Source: Sphingomonas liriopis (GTDB lineage Bacteria; Pseudomonadota; Alphaproteobacteria; Sphingomonadales; Sphingomonadaceae). From it: DNA of 64,000 nucleotides. A model generated the notes under the pieces. It was not told the origin of the DNA. It did no database searches and saw only the letters and a program-made list of their open reading frames with translations. Each line of letters starts with the position of its first letter. Position 1 is the first letter of the stretch. The stretch lies in assembly GCF_024211255.1 (NCBI RefSeq), contig NZ_JAMLDY010000010.1, positions 96,986 to 160,985 on the forward strand, read 5' to 3'. This document shows positions 17,661 to 28,395 of the stretch, piece after piece. Both the position numbers and the translations under genes were made by a program.

Positions 17661-17927
17661 TCAGATTTTTGCAAATCTCCCACCTTCACCAGGGTGAAAC
17701 GGCTCCGTTGCTGCCGGGAGGTCCGGCGAAGGTCCCGCCTCGAGCAGGAACGAGGACATCGCCCCGCCATCCCCCGACAGCACGACCGCTCCCTCCGTGA
17801 CGATCCCCAGCGTCACGGCATCCTCCTCGACCGCAAAGCCGACATCCTCGAGCGCCAGCTTGAGGTGGATGCGGGTCAGGTGATCCGCCTCCTCGAACGA
17901 AAAGACGTGCGATTCCAATTTGCTCAT
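17661..17927 (-). CDS. Hypothetical protein
   Basis: An 88-residue protein of unknown function. The most gene-like start is the ATG at 17927 (MSKLESHVFSFEEADHLTRI). The core alternates strand and helix: IHLKLALEDVGFAVEED, then VTLGIVTEGAVVLSGDGGAM. The last 25 residues look less structured and approach REP5, so the C-terminus may have been altered by repeat insertion. It is transcribed towards REP5. The frame is supported by codon use and the lack of a better overlapping frame. Confidence 0.55.
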   Translation of the reverse strand: MSKLESHVFSFEEADHLTRIHLKLALEDVGFAVEEDAVTLGIVTEGAVVLSGDGGAMSSFLLEAGPSPDLPAATEPFHPGEGGRFAKI

Positions 17928-18065
17928 GCGGCCGCCAACCCGACAGCGCGGGCTGCGTTCCGGCGTTAACCACCAAAGTGACTGCACTTTGCGGCGAGTC
18001 GAATCGCTGTGACGGCATGCCGATCGGAAGGGTCGTCCCCTCGGGACGCACCCCTCCCTGCGTCG

Positions 18066-18350
18066 TCAGCGCAGCTTGGCGGAGCCGTTGACCAGCGCGG
18101 CCTTCTGTTCGTCGCTCATCGCCGCGGCGTTGACGTCGGCGTCGTCGATCGCGTCGGACTGCTGCTCGCCGCTCTTGCGCGTCGCCTTGGCCTGGTCCTG
18201 CAGATTGTCGGCGGCGGCTTCCAGCGCGTCGGCGCGGTTGTCGGCGGCGGCCTCGACCTGGCTGCCGAGCTTGTCGTCGCCCTTGCCGCCGCAGGCGGAA
18301 AGCGACAGCGCCATCGCGCCCAGCGCGAATGCGGTGATCGTGGTCTTCAT
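18066..18350 (-). CDS. Small lipoprotein, hypothetical
   Basis: A 94-residue predicted lipoprotein. The signal MKTTITAFALGAMALSLSAC ends in a lipobox (LSAC), giving an anchored Cys at residue 20. The mature part is almost entirely helical and rich in Ala, Asp and Gln (NRADALEAAADNLQDQAKAT), resembling small stress- or envelope-associated lipoproteins of sphingomonads. It lies just downstream of csbD on the same strand but behind a terminator, so it is probably a separate transcript. No function is proposed. Confidence 0.8.
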   Translation of the reverse strand: MKTTITAFALGAMALSLSACGGKGDDKLGSQVEAAADNRADALEAAADNLQDQAKATRKSGEQQSDAIDDADVNAAAMSDEQKAALVNGSAKLR

Positions 18351-18381
18351 GGGGTTTCGTCCTTTTTACCGGCTCGACATG

Positions 18382-18412
18382 AAAAGGCCGCCCCGCTGCC
18401 GGGACGGCCCTC
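18382..18412 (-). terminator. Rho-independent terminator after csbD
   Basis: On the minus strand a GC-rich hairpin (GGCCGTCCCGGCAGCGGGGC followed by GGCC) is followed directly by TTTT. It starts about 20 bases after the csbD stop. Confidence 0.8.
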
Positions 18413-18432
18413 ATGCTCAACAGAGCGTCGGT

Positions 18433-18615
18433 TCAGATGTTGTCGCCGAGCGCGCCCTTGACGGTGCCCTTGACGTCCTGGCCGGTGCCCTTGAGCTGCT
18501 GCGCTTCGCCTTCGGCGACCAGCTTGTCGTTGTCGGTCGCCTTGCCGACGGCTTCCTTGACGTTGCCTGCGATCTTGTTGCCGGCTGCTGCGACCTTGTC
18601 GGTGAACTCGCCCAT
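18433..18615 (-). CDS. CsbD-family stress protein
   Basis: A 60-residue CsbD-like protein: MGEFTDKVAAAGNKIAGNVK, then EAVGKATDNDKLVAEGEAQQ and KGTGQDVKGTVKGALGD. The repeated Lys-Gly-helical pattern is diagnostic of this family, whose members are often induced by general stress. Length is normal. A GGAGGTCCCC ribosome-binding site precedes the ATG. It is a single-gene unit that ends at a terminator. Confidence 0.92.
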   Translation of the reverse strand: MGEFTDKVAAAGNKIAGNVKEAVGKATDNDKLVAEGEAQQLKGTGQDVKGTVKGALGDNI

Positions 18616-18712
18616 CGGGGACCTCCTGCGTGCGTGCGACCCGCCAGCCGGGCCGCTTGATCTGACGCAAGGATAAACGGGTCGCGCGCAGCCCGGTTCC
18701 GTGACAAATCCG

Positions 18713-19720
18713 TCAGATCAGCCCGGCGAGCGGGCTCGACGGGTCGGCATAGCGGCGCTGCCCCATCCGCCCGGCGCGATAGGCGAGCCGCCCCGCCTCC
18801 ACCGCGTGGCGCATCGCGGCGGCCATCATCACCGGGTCCTTCGCCTCGGCGATCGCGGTGTTCATCAGCACGCCGTCGCAACCCAGCTCCATCGCCACCG
18901 CCGCGTCCGACGCGGTGCCGACGCCGGCATCGACCAGCACCGGCACGCCCGCGCCCTCGACGATCAGCCGGATGGTGATGCGGTTCTGGATGCCGAGGCC
19001 CGACCCGATCGGCGCGCCCAGCGGCATGATCGCCACCGCGCCGGCATTCTCCAGCCGCTTCGCCGCGATCGGATCGTCGACGCAATAGACCATCGGCTTG
19101 AAGCCCTCGCTGGCCAGCACCTCGGTCGCGCGCAGCGTCTCGTGCATGTCGGGGTACAGCGTCTTCGCCTCGCCCAGCACCTCCAGCTTGACGAGGTCCC
19201 AGCCCCCCGCCTCGCGCGCCAGCCGCAACGTGCGGATCGCGCTTTCCGCATCGAAACAGCCCGCGGTGTTGGGGAGGTACGTCACCTTCTTGGGATCGAT
19301 GAAGTCGGTCAGCATCGGCGCATTGCGATCGCTGACGTTGACCCGCCGCACCGCCACCGTGACGATCTCCGCCCCCGACGCCTCGAGCGCGGCGGCGTTC
19401 TGCGCGAAGTCCTTGTATTTGCCGGTGCCGACGATCAGCCGCGACCGGAATGTCCTCCCCGCCACGGTCCACGTATCCTCGGCGATCGGCTTCTGATGGT
19501 CGCCGCCGCCGACGAAATGGACGATTTCGATATCGTCGCCATCCTCGACGCGCACGTCATTCAACGTCGAGCGCGGCACCACCTCCAGATTGCGCTCGAC
19601 CGCGACCTTTTCGGGCACCAGCCCCAGTTCGGTGGCGAGATCGGCGAGGCTGAGGCCGGCGGCGACGCGCTTGTGTTCGCCGTTGACGGTGATGGACACG
19701 GTGCCGTCGGTATGGGGCAT
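18713..19720 (-). CDS. thiSG: Fused sulfur carrier ThiS and thiazole synthase ThiG
   Basis: A 335-residue fusion for making the thiazole ring of thiamine. Residues 1 to about 72 are ThiS-like ([20 protein letters not shown], ending [12 protein letters not shown]). After a short linker ([10 protein letters not shown]) the ThiG TIM barrel follows ([15 protein letters not shown], the Lys-bearing [16 protein letters not shown], and [15 protein letters not shown]). Normally ThiS is a separate 66-residue protein whose C-terminal Gly-Gly is activated as a thiocarboxylate. Here the Gly-Gly is internal, so either the protein is cleaved or the mechanism differs. The start at 19720 was chosen because it begins the ThiS strand. 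Confidence 0.93.
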   Translation of the reverse strand: MPHTDGTVSITVNGEHKRVAAGLSLADLATELGLVPEKVAVERNLEVVPRSTLNDVRVEDGDDIEIVHFVGGGDHQKPIAEDTWTVAGRTFRSRLIVGTGKYKDFAQNAAALEASGAEIVTVAVRRVNVSDRNAPMLTDFIDPKKVTYLPNTAGCFDAESAIRTLRLAREAGGWDLVKLEVLGEAKTLYPDMHETLRATEVLASEGFKPMVYCVDDPIAAKRLENAGAVAIMPLGAPIGSGLGIQNRITIRLIVEGAGVPVLVDAGVGTASDAAVAMELGCDGVLMNTAIAEAKDPVMMAAAMRHAVEAGRLAYRAGRMGQRRYADPSSPLAGLI

Positions 19721-19796
19721 GACGCTAAGACTCCTTGAGCGCCCCATCTAGGCGCGGGATCGTCGGTGTCCACCTTCGTAGGGTTCAGAAGAGTGG

Positions 19797-20021
19797 TTTC
19801 ACGCGAAGACGCGAAGACGCGAAGAAGGTTTGTTCACGCGGAGGCGCGGAGGCGCGGAGATTGGCCCGCCCGCGGCAGCGGGCTCTCACATCACATCCGT
19901 TGCAAGATATCAGCCGCTACGCGGAAAGGCGTGCAGTCCCCGCAAGCGATCTCTCCGCGCCTCCGCGCCTCCGCGTGAACAAACCTTCTTTCTCTTCGCG
20001 CCTTCGCGCCTTCGCGTGAAA
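19797..20021. repeat. Large inverted repeat with internal tandem octamers (between thiSG and aroQ)
   Basis: The left part has the repeated unit GCGAAGAC (three times) followed by tandem GGAGGCGC units and a segment containing GGTTTGTTCACGCG. The right part is the inverse: CTCCGCGCCTCCGCG, GTGAACAAACC, then repeated CTTCGCGC. The whole is an inverted repeat of about 65-base arms around a 90-base core. It fills the divergent gap between thiSG and aroQ. Boundaries are approximate to a few bases. Confidence 0.88.
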
Positions 20022-20065
20022 CACCCCTCTTTGCACCGCCCGCCGAACAGCGATAAGCCGCGCGC

Positions 20066-20500
20066 ATGACCGAAACGATCTACGTCCTCAACGGCCCCAA
20101 CCTCAACCTGCTCGGCACCCGCGAGCCCGAGATCTACGGATCCGACACGCTCGACGACATCGCGGGAAGCCTCGAAGACCGCGCCCGCGAACTGAACCTC
20201 GCCATCGACATGCGCCAGTCCAACCACGAAGGGCACCTCGTCGACTGGCTCCACGAAGCGCAGGCGCGCGGCGCGAAGGCGGTGATCCTCAACGCCGGCG
20301 CCTTCACCCACACCTCGATCGCCGTCCACGACGCGATCAAGAGCATCAAGACCCCGGTGATCGAGGTCCACCTCTCCAACCCGCACACCCGCGAAGCCTT
20401 CCGCCACGTCAGCTATGTCGGGCGCGCGGCGAAGGGAACCATCGCCGGCTTCGGTGCGCTCTCCTACACCCTTGCGCTTGAAGCCGCGGCGCGGTTCTGA
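20066..20500 (+). CDS. aroQ: 3-dehydroquinate dehydratase, type II
   Basis: Third step of the shikimate pathway: 3-dehydroquinate to 3-dehydroshikimate. The 144-residue protein has the type II signature [18 protein letters not shown] (active-site Tyr and flanking Arg), [34 protein letters not shown] and the catalytic-region [15 protein letters not shown]. Length is normal. It lies 14 bases upstream of accB, and the aroQ-accB-accC order is a widespread linkage in proteobacteria. Confidence 0.97.
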   Translation: MTETIYVLNGPNLNLLGTREPEIYGSDTLDDIAGSLEDRARELNLAIDMRQSNHEGHLVDWLHEAQARGAKAVILNAGAFTHTSIAVHDAIKSIKTPVIEVHLSNPHTREAFRHVSYVGRAAKGTIAGFGALSYTLALEAAARF

Positions 20501-20514
20501 CAGGAGGCTCCCCC

Positions 20515-21009
20515 ATGACTGAACAAAGCCAATCGGGTGCCCAGGGTGGACCTATGCAGGTCGACGTGAACCTCGTGCGCCAGCTCGCCGAACTGCTCGA
20601 CGCCACCCATCTCACCGAGATCGAGGTGGAAGAGGGCGACCGCAAGATCCGCGTCGCGCGCAAGGCCGCCGCGGTAGCCGCCCCCGTCCAGTATGCGCCG
20701 CAGCCGATGGCGCCGGCACCCGCAGCCGCGCCGGTCGCCGCCGAAGCCGGCGCGATGGCCCCTACGGTCAGCGCCGCCAATGCGGTGAAATCGCCGATGG
20801 TCGGCACCGCCTATCTCTCCGCCGAACCCGGCGCCAAGCCCTTCGTCGCGGTCGGCCAGACCGTCGCCGCCGGCGACACGCTGCTGATCGTCGAGGCGAT
20901 GAAGGTCATGAACCCGATCACCGCGCCCACCGCCGGCACCGTCCGCCAGGTGCTGATCGAGAACGGCCAGCCGGTCGAGTTCGACCAGCCGCTCGTGGTG
21001 GTCGAGTAA
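20515..21009 (+). CDS. accB: Biotin carboxyl carrier protein of acetyl-CoA carboxylase
   Basis: Carries the biotin that shuttles carboxyl groups in fatty-acid synthesis. The 164-residue protein has an N-terminal helical part ([20 protein letters not shown]), a Pro/Ala-rich flexible linker (about residues 52-85) and the biotinyl domain with the attachment motif [10 protein letters not shown]; the biotinylated residue is Lys130. The usual motif is EAMKM; here Val follows the Lys and Met the Val. It lies directly upstream of accC. Confidence 0.96.
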   Translation: MTEQSQSGAQGGPMQVDVNLVRQLAELLDATHLTEIEVEEGDRKIRVARKAAAVAAPVQYAPQPMAPAPAAAPVAAEAGAMAPTVSAANAVKSPMVGTAYLSAEPGAKPFVAVGQTVAAGDTLLIVEAMKVMNPITAPTAGTVRQVLIENGQPVEFDQPLVVVE

Positions 21010-21015
21010 GCGCCC

Positions 21016-22380
<1,365 letters not shown>

Positions 22381-22385
22381 CCAGG

Positions 22386-22473
22386 TCCCTCTCCCTTCGG
22401 GCGCGCCGGGTGAACAACGCCCAGCGTTGTTCAGGTCATGCCGGGGGCATGACCGACCCGACGCGGGAGGGAG
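22386..22473. repeat. Nested palindromes downstream of accC
   Basis: Two perfect short palindromes lie side by side: GAACAACGC-CCA-GCGTTGTTC (22412-22432) and GGTCATGCC-GGG-GGCATGACC (22434-22454). Outer arms TCCCTCTCCC and GCGGGAGGGA enclose them. It may be a dispersed repeat, a terminator lacking a T-run, or both; only one copy is in the window. Confidence 0.8.
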
Positions 22474-22587
22474 CCGCGCGCGGCACGGCGGAAGGGCGAG
22501 GGCGAGTGCGATGACCGACGTGATACCCGCCTCCCCTCACCCCGCGCCGCTGACGCGGCTTGCTCCTCTCCCGGCGAGAGAGGGGAA

Positions 22588-22923
22588 GTGAAGGCCACGA
22601 TCTACCACAATCCCCGCTGCGGCACCTCGCGCACCACGCTCGCGCTGCTCACCGAAGCGGGCGCCGACGTCACCGTCATCGAATACCTCAATCACCCGCC
22701 GACCGTCGCCGACCTCTCGCGCCTCTACGCCCGCGCCGGCATCACCCCGCGCGAAGGCCTGCGCCTCACCGAACCCGCCGCCAGGGCGCTCGCCGACGCC
22801 GACGACGCGACGATCCTCGAAGCGATGGCGATCGACCCGATCCTCATCCAGCGCCCGCTGGTCGAGACCGACAAAGGCGTCGTCCTCGCGAGACCGCCGG
22901 AAAAGGTCCTGACGATCCTCTGA
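22588..22923 (+). CDS. ArsC-family reductase (arsenate reductase, glutaredoxin type)
   Basis: A 111-residue thioredoxin-fold protein of the ArsC/Spx/YffB group. It has the N-terminal catalytic Cys in IYHNPRCGTSRTTLALL and the block LIQRPLVETDKGVVLARPPE near the C-terminus, where ArsC's substrate Arg lies. The Arg in IQRPLV supports true arsenate reductase-type ArsC over Spx or YffB. Start is GTG at 22588. No ars regulator or efflux gene lies nearby, so its role may be in general thiol metabolism instead of arsenic resistance. A hairpin precedes the start. Confidence 0.85.
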   Translation: MKATIYHNPRCGTSRTTLALLTEAGADVTVIEYLNHPPTVADLSRLYARAGITPREGLRLTEPAARALADADDATILEAMAIDPILIQRPLVETDKGVVLARPPEKVLTIL

Positions 22924-22959
22924 CCGAGCGAGGCGGCACCCCGCCCGCCAACCTCCCCC

Positions 22960-23065
22960 GTCACCCCGGACGTGTTCCGGGGTCCACCGGGCCGCAAGCG
23001 TAAAGCCCGCCTCTCTAATCCCGCGCCTCGCCGCAGAGTGGACCCCGGAACAAGTCCGGGGTGAC
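22960..23065. repeat. REP1 palindromic element, copy C
   Basis: The left arm (22960-22987) has inner loop CGTG and the right arm (23038-23065) has CAAG, so the two arms come from different sub-variants. It lies between the arsC-like gene and the glnB promoter. Confidence 0.92.
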
Positions 23066-23081
23066 GAATGGTGATTGGTGA

Positions 23082-23979
<898 letters not shown>

Positions 23980-24015
23980 AACGCCGCACCTGCGGCGAGA
24001 GCAAGGGAAGAACAC

Positions 24016-25428
24016 ATGGCTGCGACTGCCAACGACATCCTGAACAAGATCAAGGACGAGGAGATCGAGTGGGTCGATCTGCGCTTCACCGACCCCAAGG
24101 GCAAGTGGCAGCACCTCACCATGGTCGCCAGCATCATGGGCGAGGACGAGTTCACCGACGGCCTGATGTTCGACGGTTCGTCGATCGAGGGTTGGAAGGC
24201 GATCAACGAATCGGACATGGTCCTGAAGCCCGATCTCGACGCGGTCTACACCGATCCCTTCTCGGCGACGCCGATGCTGATCGTGTTCTGCGACGTGGTC
24301 GAGCCGTCGACCGGCGAGCTCTACGCCCGCGATCCGCGCTCGACCGCCAAGCGCGCCGAGGCGTATCTCAAGACCACCGGCATCGGCGACACCGTCTACG
24401 TCGGCCCGGAAGCCGAATTCTTCATGTTCGACAACGTGCAGTTCGACACGAACTATGCCGCGTCCTACTTCAAGATCGACGATATCGAGCTGCCGACCAA
24501 CACGGGTCGCGAATACGAAGGCGGCAACCTCGGCCACCGTCCGCGCGCCAAGGGCGGCTATTTCCCCGTCGCGCCGGTCGATTCCGCGGTCGATATCCGC
24601 GGCGAGATGGTCTCGACCATGCTCGAAATGGGCCTGCCCTGCGACAAGCACCATCACGAGGTCGCCGCCGCGCAGCACGAACTCGGCATGACTTTCGGCA
24701 CGCTGACCACCACCGCCGACCGCATGCAGATCTACAAGTACGTCGTGCACCAGGTCGCGCATGCCTATGGCAAGTCGGCGACCTTCATGCCCAAGCCGAT
24801 CAAGGAAGATAACGGCTCGGGCATGCACACGCACTTCTCGATCTGGGACGGCAAGACCCCGCTGTTCGCGGGCGAGAAATATGCCGGCCTGTCCGACATG
24901 TGCCTGTATTTCATCGGCGGCATCATCCGCCACGCCAAGGCGATCAACGCCTTCACCAACCCGACCACCAACAGCTACAAGCGGCTGGTGCCGGGCTACG
25001 AAGCGCCGGTGCTGCTCGCCTATTCGGCGCGCAACCGTTCGGCCTCGTGCCGCATCCCCTACGGCACCGGCCCCAAGGCGAAGCGCGTCGAAGTGCGCTT
25101 CCCCGACGCGATGGCCAACCCCTATCTCGCCTATGCGGCGCTGATGATGGCGGGCCTCGACGGCATCCAGAACAAGATCCACCCCGGCGAGGCGATGGAC
25201 AAGAACCTGTACGACCTGCCGCCGGCAGAGCTCGCGCAGGTGCCGACCGTCTGCGCGTCGCTGCGAGAGGCGCTGGAATGCCTGACCGCCGACCACGACT
25301 TCCTGCTCAAGGGCGACGTGTTCTCGAAGGACCAGATCGAGGCATACGTCGAGGTGAAGTGGGCGGAGGTCGCGCGCTGGGAAATGACCCCGAGCCCGGT
25401 CGAATATGATATGTACTACAGCGCGTAA
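24016..25428 (+). CDS. glnA: Glutamine synthetase, type I
   Basis: ATP-dependent synthesis of glutamine from glutamate and ammonium. The 470-residue protein is GSI length. It has [11 protein letters not shown], the metal-binding [11 protein letters not shown] and [14 protein letters not shown], the ATP-binding block [19 protein letters not shown], and the adenylylation site NLYDLPP with Tyr399. Presence of that Tyr suggests control by adenylylation through GlnE and P-II (glnB is upstream). An AAGGGAAG ribosome-binding site precedes the ATG. Confidence 0.98.
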   Translation: MAATANDILNKIKDEEIEWVDLRFTDPKGKWQHLTMVASIMGEDEFTDGLMFDGSSIEGWKAINESDMVLKPDLDAVYTDPFSATPMLIVFCDVVEPSTGELYARDPRSTAKRAEAYLKTTGIGDTVYVGPEAEFFMFDNVQFDTNYAASYFKIDDIELPTNTGREYEGGNLGHRPRAKGGYFPVAPVDSAVDIRGEMVSTMLEMGLPCDKHHHEVAAAQHELGMTFGTLTTTADRMQIYKYVVHQVAHAYGKSATFMPKPIKEDNGSGMHTHFSIWDGKTPLFAGEKYAGLSDMCLYFIGGIIRHAKAINAFTNPTTNSYKRLVPGYEAPVLLAYSARNRSASCRIPYGTGPKAKRVEVRFPDAMANPYLAYAALMMAGLDGIQNKIHPGEAMDKNLYDLPPAELAQVPTVCASLREALECLTADHDFLLKGDVFSKDQIEAYVEVKWAEVARWEMTPSPVEYDMYYSA

Positions 25429-25504
25429 GGCGCGGCTACGACCGCGCCGGTGCGGCTTGCCGCATCCGCGCTGTCGGCCAGCCTCATGGCACATGAGGAC
25501 TGAC

Positions 25505-25575
25505 GGCGTGGCTCCGCCACGCCGCCGCCTGAAACGAAAAGGGCGCCCGTCTCACGACAGGCGCCCTTCCTTTCG
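25505..25575. terminator. Bidirectional terminator between glnA and the HAD gene
   Basis: Two hairpins lie in the convergent gap: GGCGTGG-CTCCG-CCACGCC (25505-25523) and GGGCGCC...GGCGCCC (25541-25566). The second is flanked by AAAA on its left and TTCCTTTC on its right, so on the minus strand it ends in a CTTTTCGTTTC tail. It is the stronger terminator for the minus-strand HAD gene and a weaker one for glnA. Confidence 0.8.
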
Positions 25576-25589
25576 AAACGAAACTTGCC

Positions 25590-26336
25590 CTATTTCTGGC
25601 ACGCCACGATCGCGGTCACGACCGAGATCGTCTCCTCCGGATCGCGCACGCGTACCGTATCGAGGCCGAGCTCCTTTGCCGGATAGTCGTTGCCGCCGGG
25701 GAAGATCGCGTCGCCGATGAACATCATGCTGTCGAGCGGGATGCCGCTCTCGTCGCGCAGCTTCTTGAGGCCATAGGCCTTGTCGACACCCTCCTGCGTG
25801 ATGTCGATCGAGGTCGCGCCGCCCATGTTGATCGACAGGCCCGGCAGCCGCTGCTTGAGGTCCGCCTGGATCACCTTGCGCTTCTCGAACTTGGGGTCCC
25901 AATGCTCCTTTTCCTTCACCGGGGCTTCCTGGCCCAATGCGGAGAAGGTGATCTGGCTGCCGCGGTCCTCGATCCGCTCGCCCCAGGTCTGCTCGGGCTT
26001 GAAGCCGGTCGCCTCCAGGGATTCGTCGAACGCCTTCAGGATCTTCGCCTTGGTCGCGTCGTCGAACAGCTCGGCATAGACCGAATTCCACGCGCCATCG
26101 CGATAGGTGTAGAGCTTCGTGCCCGTCGTCGGCATCAGCCACAGCTTCGACAGGTCGGCGCGCGCCGGCAGGCGGCTCGCCACCTGCTTCTGGAACTGCG
26201 GCCAGTCGCCGCCCGAGATCACCGCGACATGCGCGACGCCGAGCAGATCGGCGAGCGCCTCGCCCATCGGGTCCTGCAGGGGCTGTTTGCTCTCGGCCAG
26301 CGTTCCGTCGAGGTCGAAGGCGATCAGCTGTTTCAT
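25590..26336 (-). CDS. HAD-IIB protein resembling eukaryotic-type phosphomannomutase
   Basis: A 248-residue HAD-superfamily enzyme with the C2b cap type. The N-terminal nucleophile motif is AFDLDGTLAES (Asp8, Asp10); motif II lies in VAVISGGDWPQFQKQV, and the C-terminal metal motif is FIGDAIFPGGNDYPAKE. The order and spacing (VISGGD, QITFSALGQ, INMGGATSIDIT, GDAIFPGGND) resemble eukaryotic phosphomannomutase more than the Cof group. It may be a phosphomannomutase or a sugar-phosphate phosphatase; the reaction is not certain. Its start overlaps the next gene's stop by 4 bases. Confidence 0.83.
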   Translation of the reverse strand: MKQLIAFDLDGTLAESKQPLQDPMGEALADLLGVAHVAVISGGDWPQFQKQVASRLPARADLSKLWLMPTTGTKLYTYRDGAWNSVYAELFDDATKAKILKAFDESLEATGFKPEQTWGERIEDRGSQITFSALGQEAPVKEKEHWDPKFEKRKVIQADLKQRLPGLSINMGGATSIDITQEGVDKAYGLKKLRDESGIPLDSMMFIGDAIFPGGNDYPAKELGLDTVRVRDPEETISVVTAIVACQK

Positions 26337-27151
26337 GCAGGGGCTCCAAGGCGGGGAAAGATGATGGTGTGAATCGCGTGCGCGACCCCGTCGGCGTCAT
26401 TGCCGGTCGTCACGTCATGGGCAATGGCCTTCACCGGATCGGGCGCATTGCCCATCGCGATCGCGAGGCCGGCGCGTTCGAGCATCGGCACGTCGTTATA
26501 CTGGTCGCCGAGCACCGCCACCGCATCCAGCGGCTGGTCGAACGTCCGGGCGAGCGCGACCAGCCCGTCGCCTTTGTTGGCGGCAAGCGCGGTCACGTCG
26601 AGGTAATAGACCTGGCTCTGCGCGATCGTCGCGTCCTCACCATGCGCCGCCTTGCAACGCTCGGCGAGGCCCGCGAGCATCGCCGCGTCGTCGCTGACGA
26701 AGGTGATCTTGTCGGCGCGGTCCAGCAGGTCGGCGAAATCGGTGGTGACGACTGGGTCCTGGTTGGACGCACGCCGTTCGCTGTCGACATGCGCGCCGAC
26801 GTCGGTCGAGGCGTACCAGCGGTCGTCGGCGAAGACCCAGATATCGGCACCGCTGTCCGCGGCGATGGCCATCACGCCACGGGCCACCGCTTCGTCGACG
26901 ACATGATGTTCGGTGATGGTCCCGTCGCGGCGGAAGACGATGCCGCCGTTGAACGCCGCCATCGCCGCATCGAGCCCAAGCGTCTCGGCGATCGGCATGA
27001 TCCCCGACATCGGCCGCGCGCTGATGACGGTGAAGCCGACGCCCGCCGCCTCCAGCCGCAGCACGGCGTCGGTGGTGGCGGGGGTCAATTGCTTGTGCTT
27101 GTCGACGAGCGTGCCGTCGATATCGGATACGACCAGACGGATCGGGGTCAT
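26333..27151 (-). CDS. HAD-family (Cof-type) sugar phosphatase
   Basis: A 272-residue HAD hydrolase of the Cof/YbjI type. Motif I is [16 protein letters not shown], motif [12 protein letters not shown], the C2 cap spans about residues 85-190, and motif IV is [18 protein letters not shown]. Cof-type enzymes dephosphorylate sugar phosphates or related compounds; the substrate is unknown. The ATG at 27151 overlaps the gnd stop (ATGA), tying it to pentose-phosphate metabolism, and a second HAD gene is coupled downstream. A role in removing side-product sugar phosphates is an inference. Confidence 0.88.
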   Translation of the reverse strand: MTPIRLVVSDIDGTLVDKHKQLTPATTDAVLRLEAAGVGFTVISARPMSGIMPIAETLGLDAAMAAFNGGIVFRRDGTITEHHVVDEAVARGVMAIAADSGADIWVFADDRWYASTDVGAHVDSERRASNQDPVVTTDFADLLDRADKITFVSDDAAMLAGLAERCKAAHGEDATIAQSQVYYLDVTALAANKGDGLVALARTFDQPLDAVAVLGDQYNDVPMLERAGLAIAMGNAPDPVKAIAHDVTTGNDADGVAHAIHTIIFPRLGAPA

Positions 27152-28131
27152 TGCGGGATTTCGACGTGACCGCCGAAGCCGAAGCGCATCGCCGAGAGCA
27201 CCTGATCGCCGAACGTATGCTCGACGCGGCTGCGGTAGCGCGCGAACAGCGAAGCGGTGAGGACGTTCGCCGGCACCTTTTCCTCCATCGCCGCGTCGAT
27301 CGTCCACTGGCCCTCGCCCGAATCGGCGACGCTGCCCGAGAAGCCCTCCAGCTTGCCGTCCTTGGCGAGCGCGATCGCGGTGAGATCGAGCAGCCACGAC
27401 GAGATGACGCTGCCGCGCCGCCACACTTCGGCGATATCGGTCATGTTGAGGTCGAAGCGTTCGTCCTCGGGCAGCTTGTCGCTGTTCTTCGATTTCAGGA
27501 TGTCGAAGCCCTCGGCATAGGCCTGCATCAGGCCGTATTCGATGCCGTTGTGGACCATCTTGACGAAATGGCCGGCCCCGGCGGGGCCCGCGTGGATATA
27601 GCCCTTTTCGGCCCGTTCATCAACGACGTCGGCGACACGGCCGGGGGTGCGCGGGATGCTGCCGAGGCCGGGCGCGAGCGCGTCGAAGATGGGATCGAGC
27701 AGATTGACCGTCCCGGTGTCGCCACCGATCATCATGCAATAGCCGCGCTCCAGCCCCCAGACGCCGCCGGAGGTGCCGACGTCGACGTAATGGACGCCCT
27801 TGCCGGCCAGCAGCTTGGCGCGGCGGATGTCGTCCTTGTAGAAGGTGTTGCCGCCGTCGATGACGATGTCGCCGTCACGCGCGCCTTCGCCGATCGCGGC
27901 GATCGTGTCCTCGGTCGGGGCGCCGGCGGGGAGCATCACCCACCAGATCGCCGGGCTGTCCAGCTTGCCGCGCACGTCGTCGAGCGAATTGGCGGCAATC
28001 GCGCCGTCCCTGGCGAGCGTGGCGACCGCGTCGGCGCTGCGGTCGTAGGCGACGATCTCATGCCCTGCCTGCATCAGCCGGCGGGCGATATTGCCACCCA
28101 TGCGGCCGAGGCCGATCAGTCCGATCTTCAT
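27148..28131 (-). CDS. gnd: 6-phosphogluconate dehydrogenase, decarboxylating (short form)
   Basis: Oxidative decarboxylation of 6-phosphogluconate to ribulose 5-phosphate. The 327-residue protein is the short Gnd form (E. coli Gnd is about 468), usually NAD-preferring. It has the Rossmann motif [17 protein letters not shown], substrate-binding [16 protein letters not shown], and the catalytic-region [16 protein letters not shown]. The ATG at 28131 begins at the Rossmann strand. It is separated from tal by REP1 copy D and coupled to two HAD genes downstream. Confidence 0.95.
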   Translation of the reverse strand: MKIGLIGLGRMGGNIARRLMQAGHEIVAYDRSADAVATLARDGAIAANSLDDVRGKLDSPAIWWVMLPAGAPTEDTIAAIGEGARDGDIVIDGGNTFYKDDIRRAKLLAGKGVHYVDVGTSGGVWGLERGYCMMIGGDTGTVNLLDPIFDALAPGLGSIPRTPGRVADVVDERAEKGYIHAGPAGAGHFVKMVHNGIEYGLMQAYAEGFDILKSKNSDKLPEDERFDLNMTDIAEVWRRGSVISSWLLDLTAIALAKDGKLEGFSGSVADSGEGQWTIDAAMEEKVPANVLTASLFARYRSRVEHTFGDQVLSAMRFGFGGHVEIPQ

Positions 28132-28266
28132 GTCTGCTGTCCTGCCGGTTGTTGCGGTGATGGGGGCTAAACGGAGCGGCGGCGGTTGGGTTGCGGGTGA
28201 TGGAGGCCGCGGAAGGTCACAAAGGTCACGGGGTATGGGGGTCCTGAACGCCGTCCCCATTCCTTT

Positions 28267-28371
28267 GTCACCCCGGACTTGTTCCGGGGTCCACCGGGCC
28301 GCGAGCCCTACGTTCCCCGTCATGCCGCATGCCTCGCCGCAGAGTGGACCCCGGAACAAGTCCGGGGTGAC
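28267..28371. repeat. REP1 palindromic element, copy D
   Basis: Arms at 28267-28294 and 28344-28371 are perfect inverted copies with the loop variant CTTG/CAAG. The element interrupts the pentose-phosphate gene block between tal and gnd. Confidence 0.93.
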
Positions 28372-28395
28372 GCGGAGGTGAGGCAGGGCGAACCT

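Noticed and set aside
17661..17927. Reading this gene as a pseudogene because its tail approaches REP5
   Set aside because: The frame is intact and the core is protein-like. An altered C-terminus is possible but cannot be shown without relatives.
24016..25428. Possible alternative call of the glnA region as a plus-strand shadow reading
   Set aside because: The full-length type I glutamine synthetase with all metal and ATP motifs and an adenylylation Tyr explains the region; other frames lack domains.
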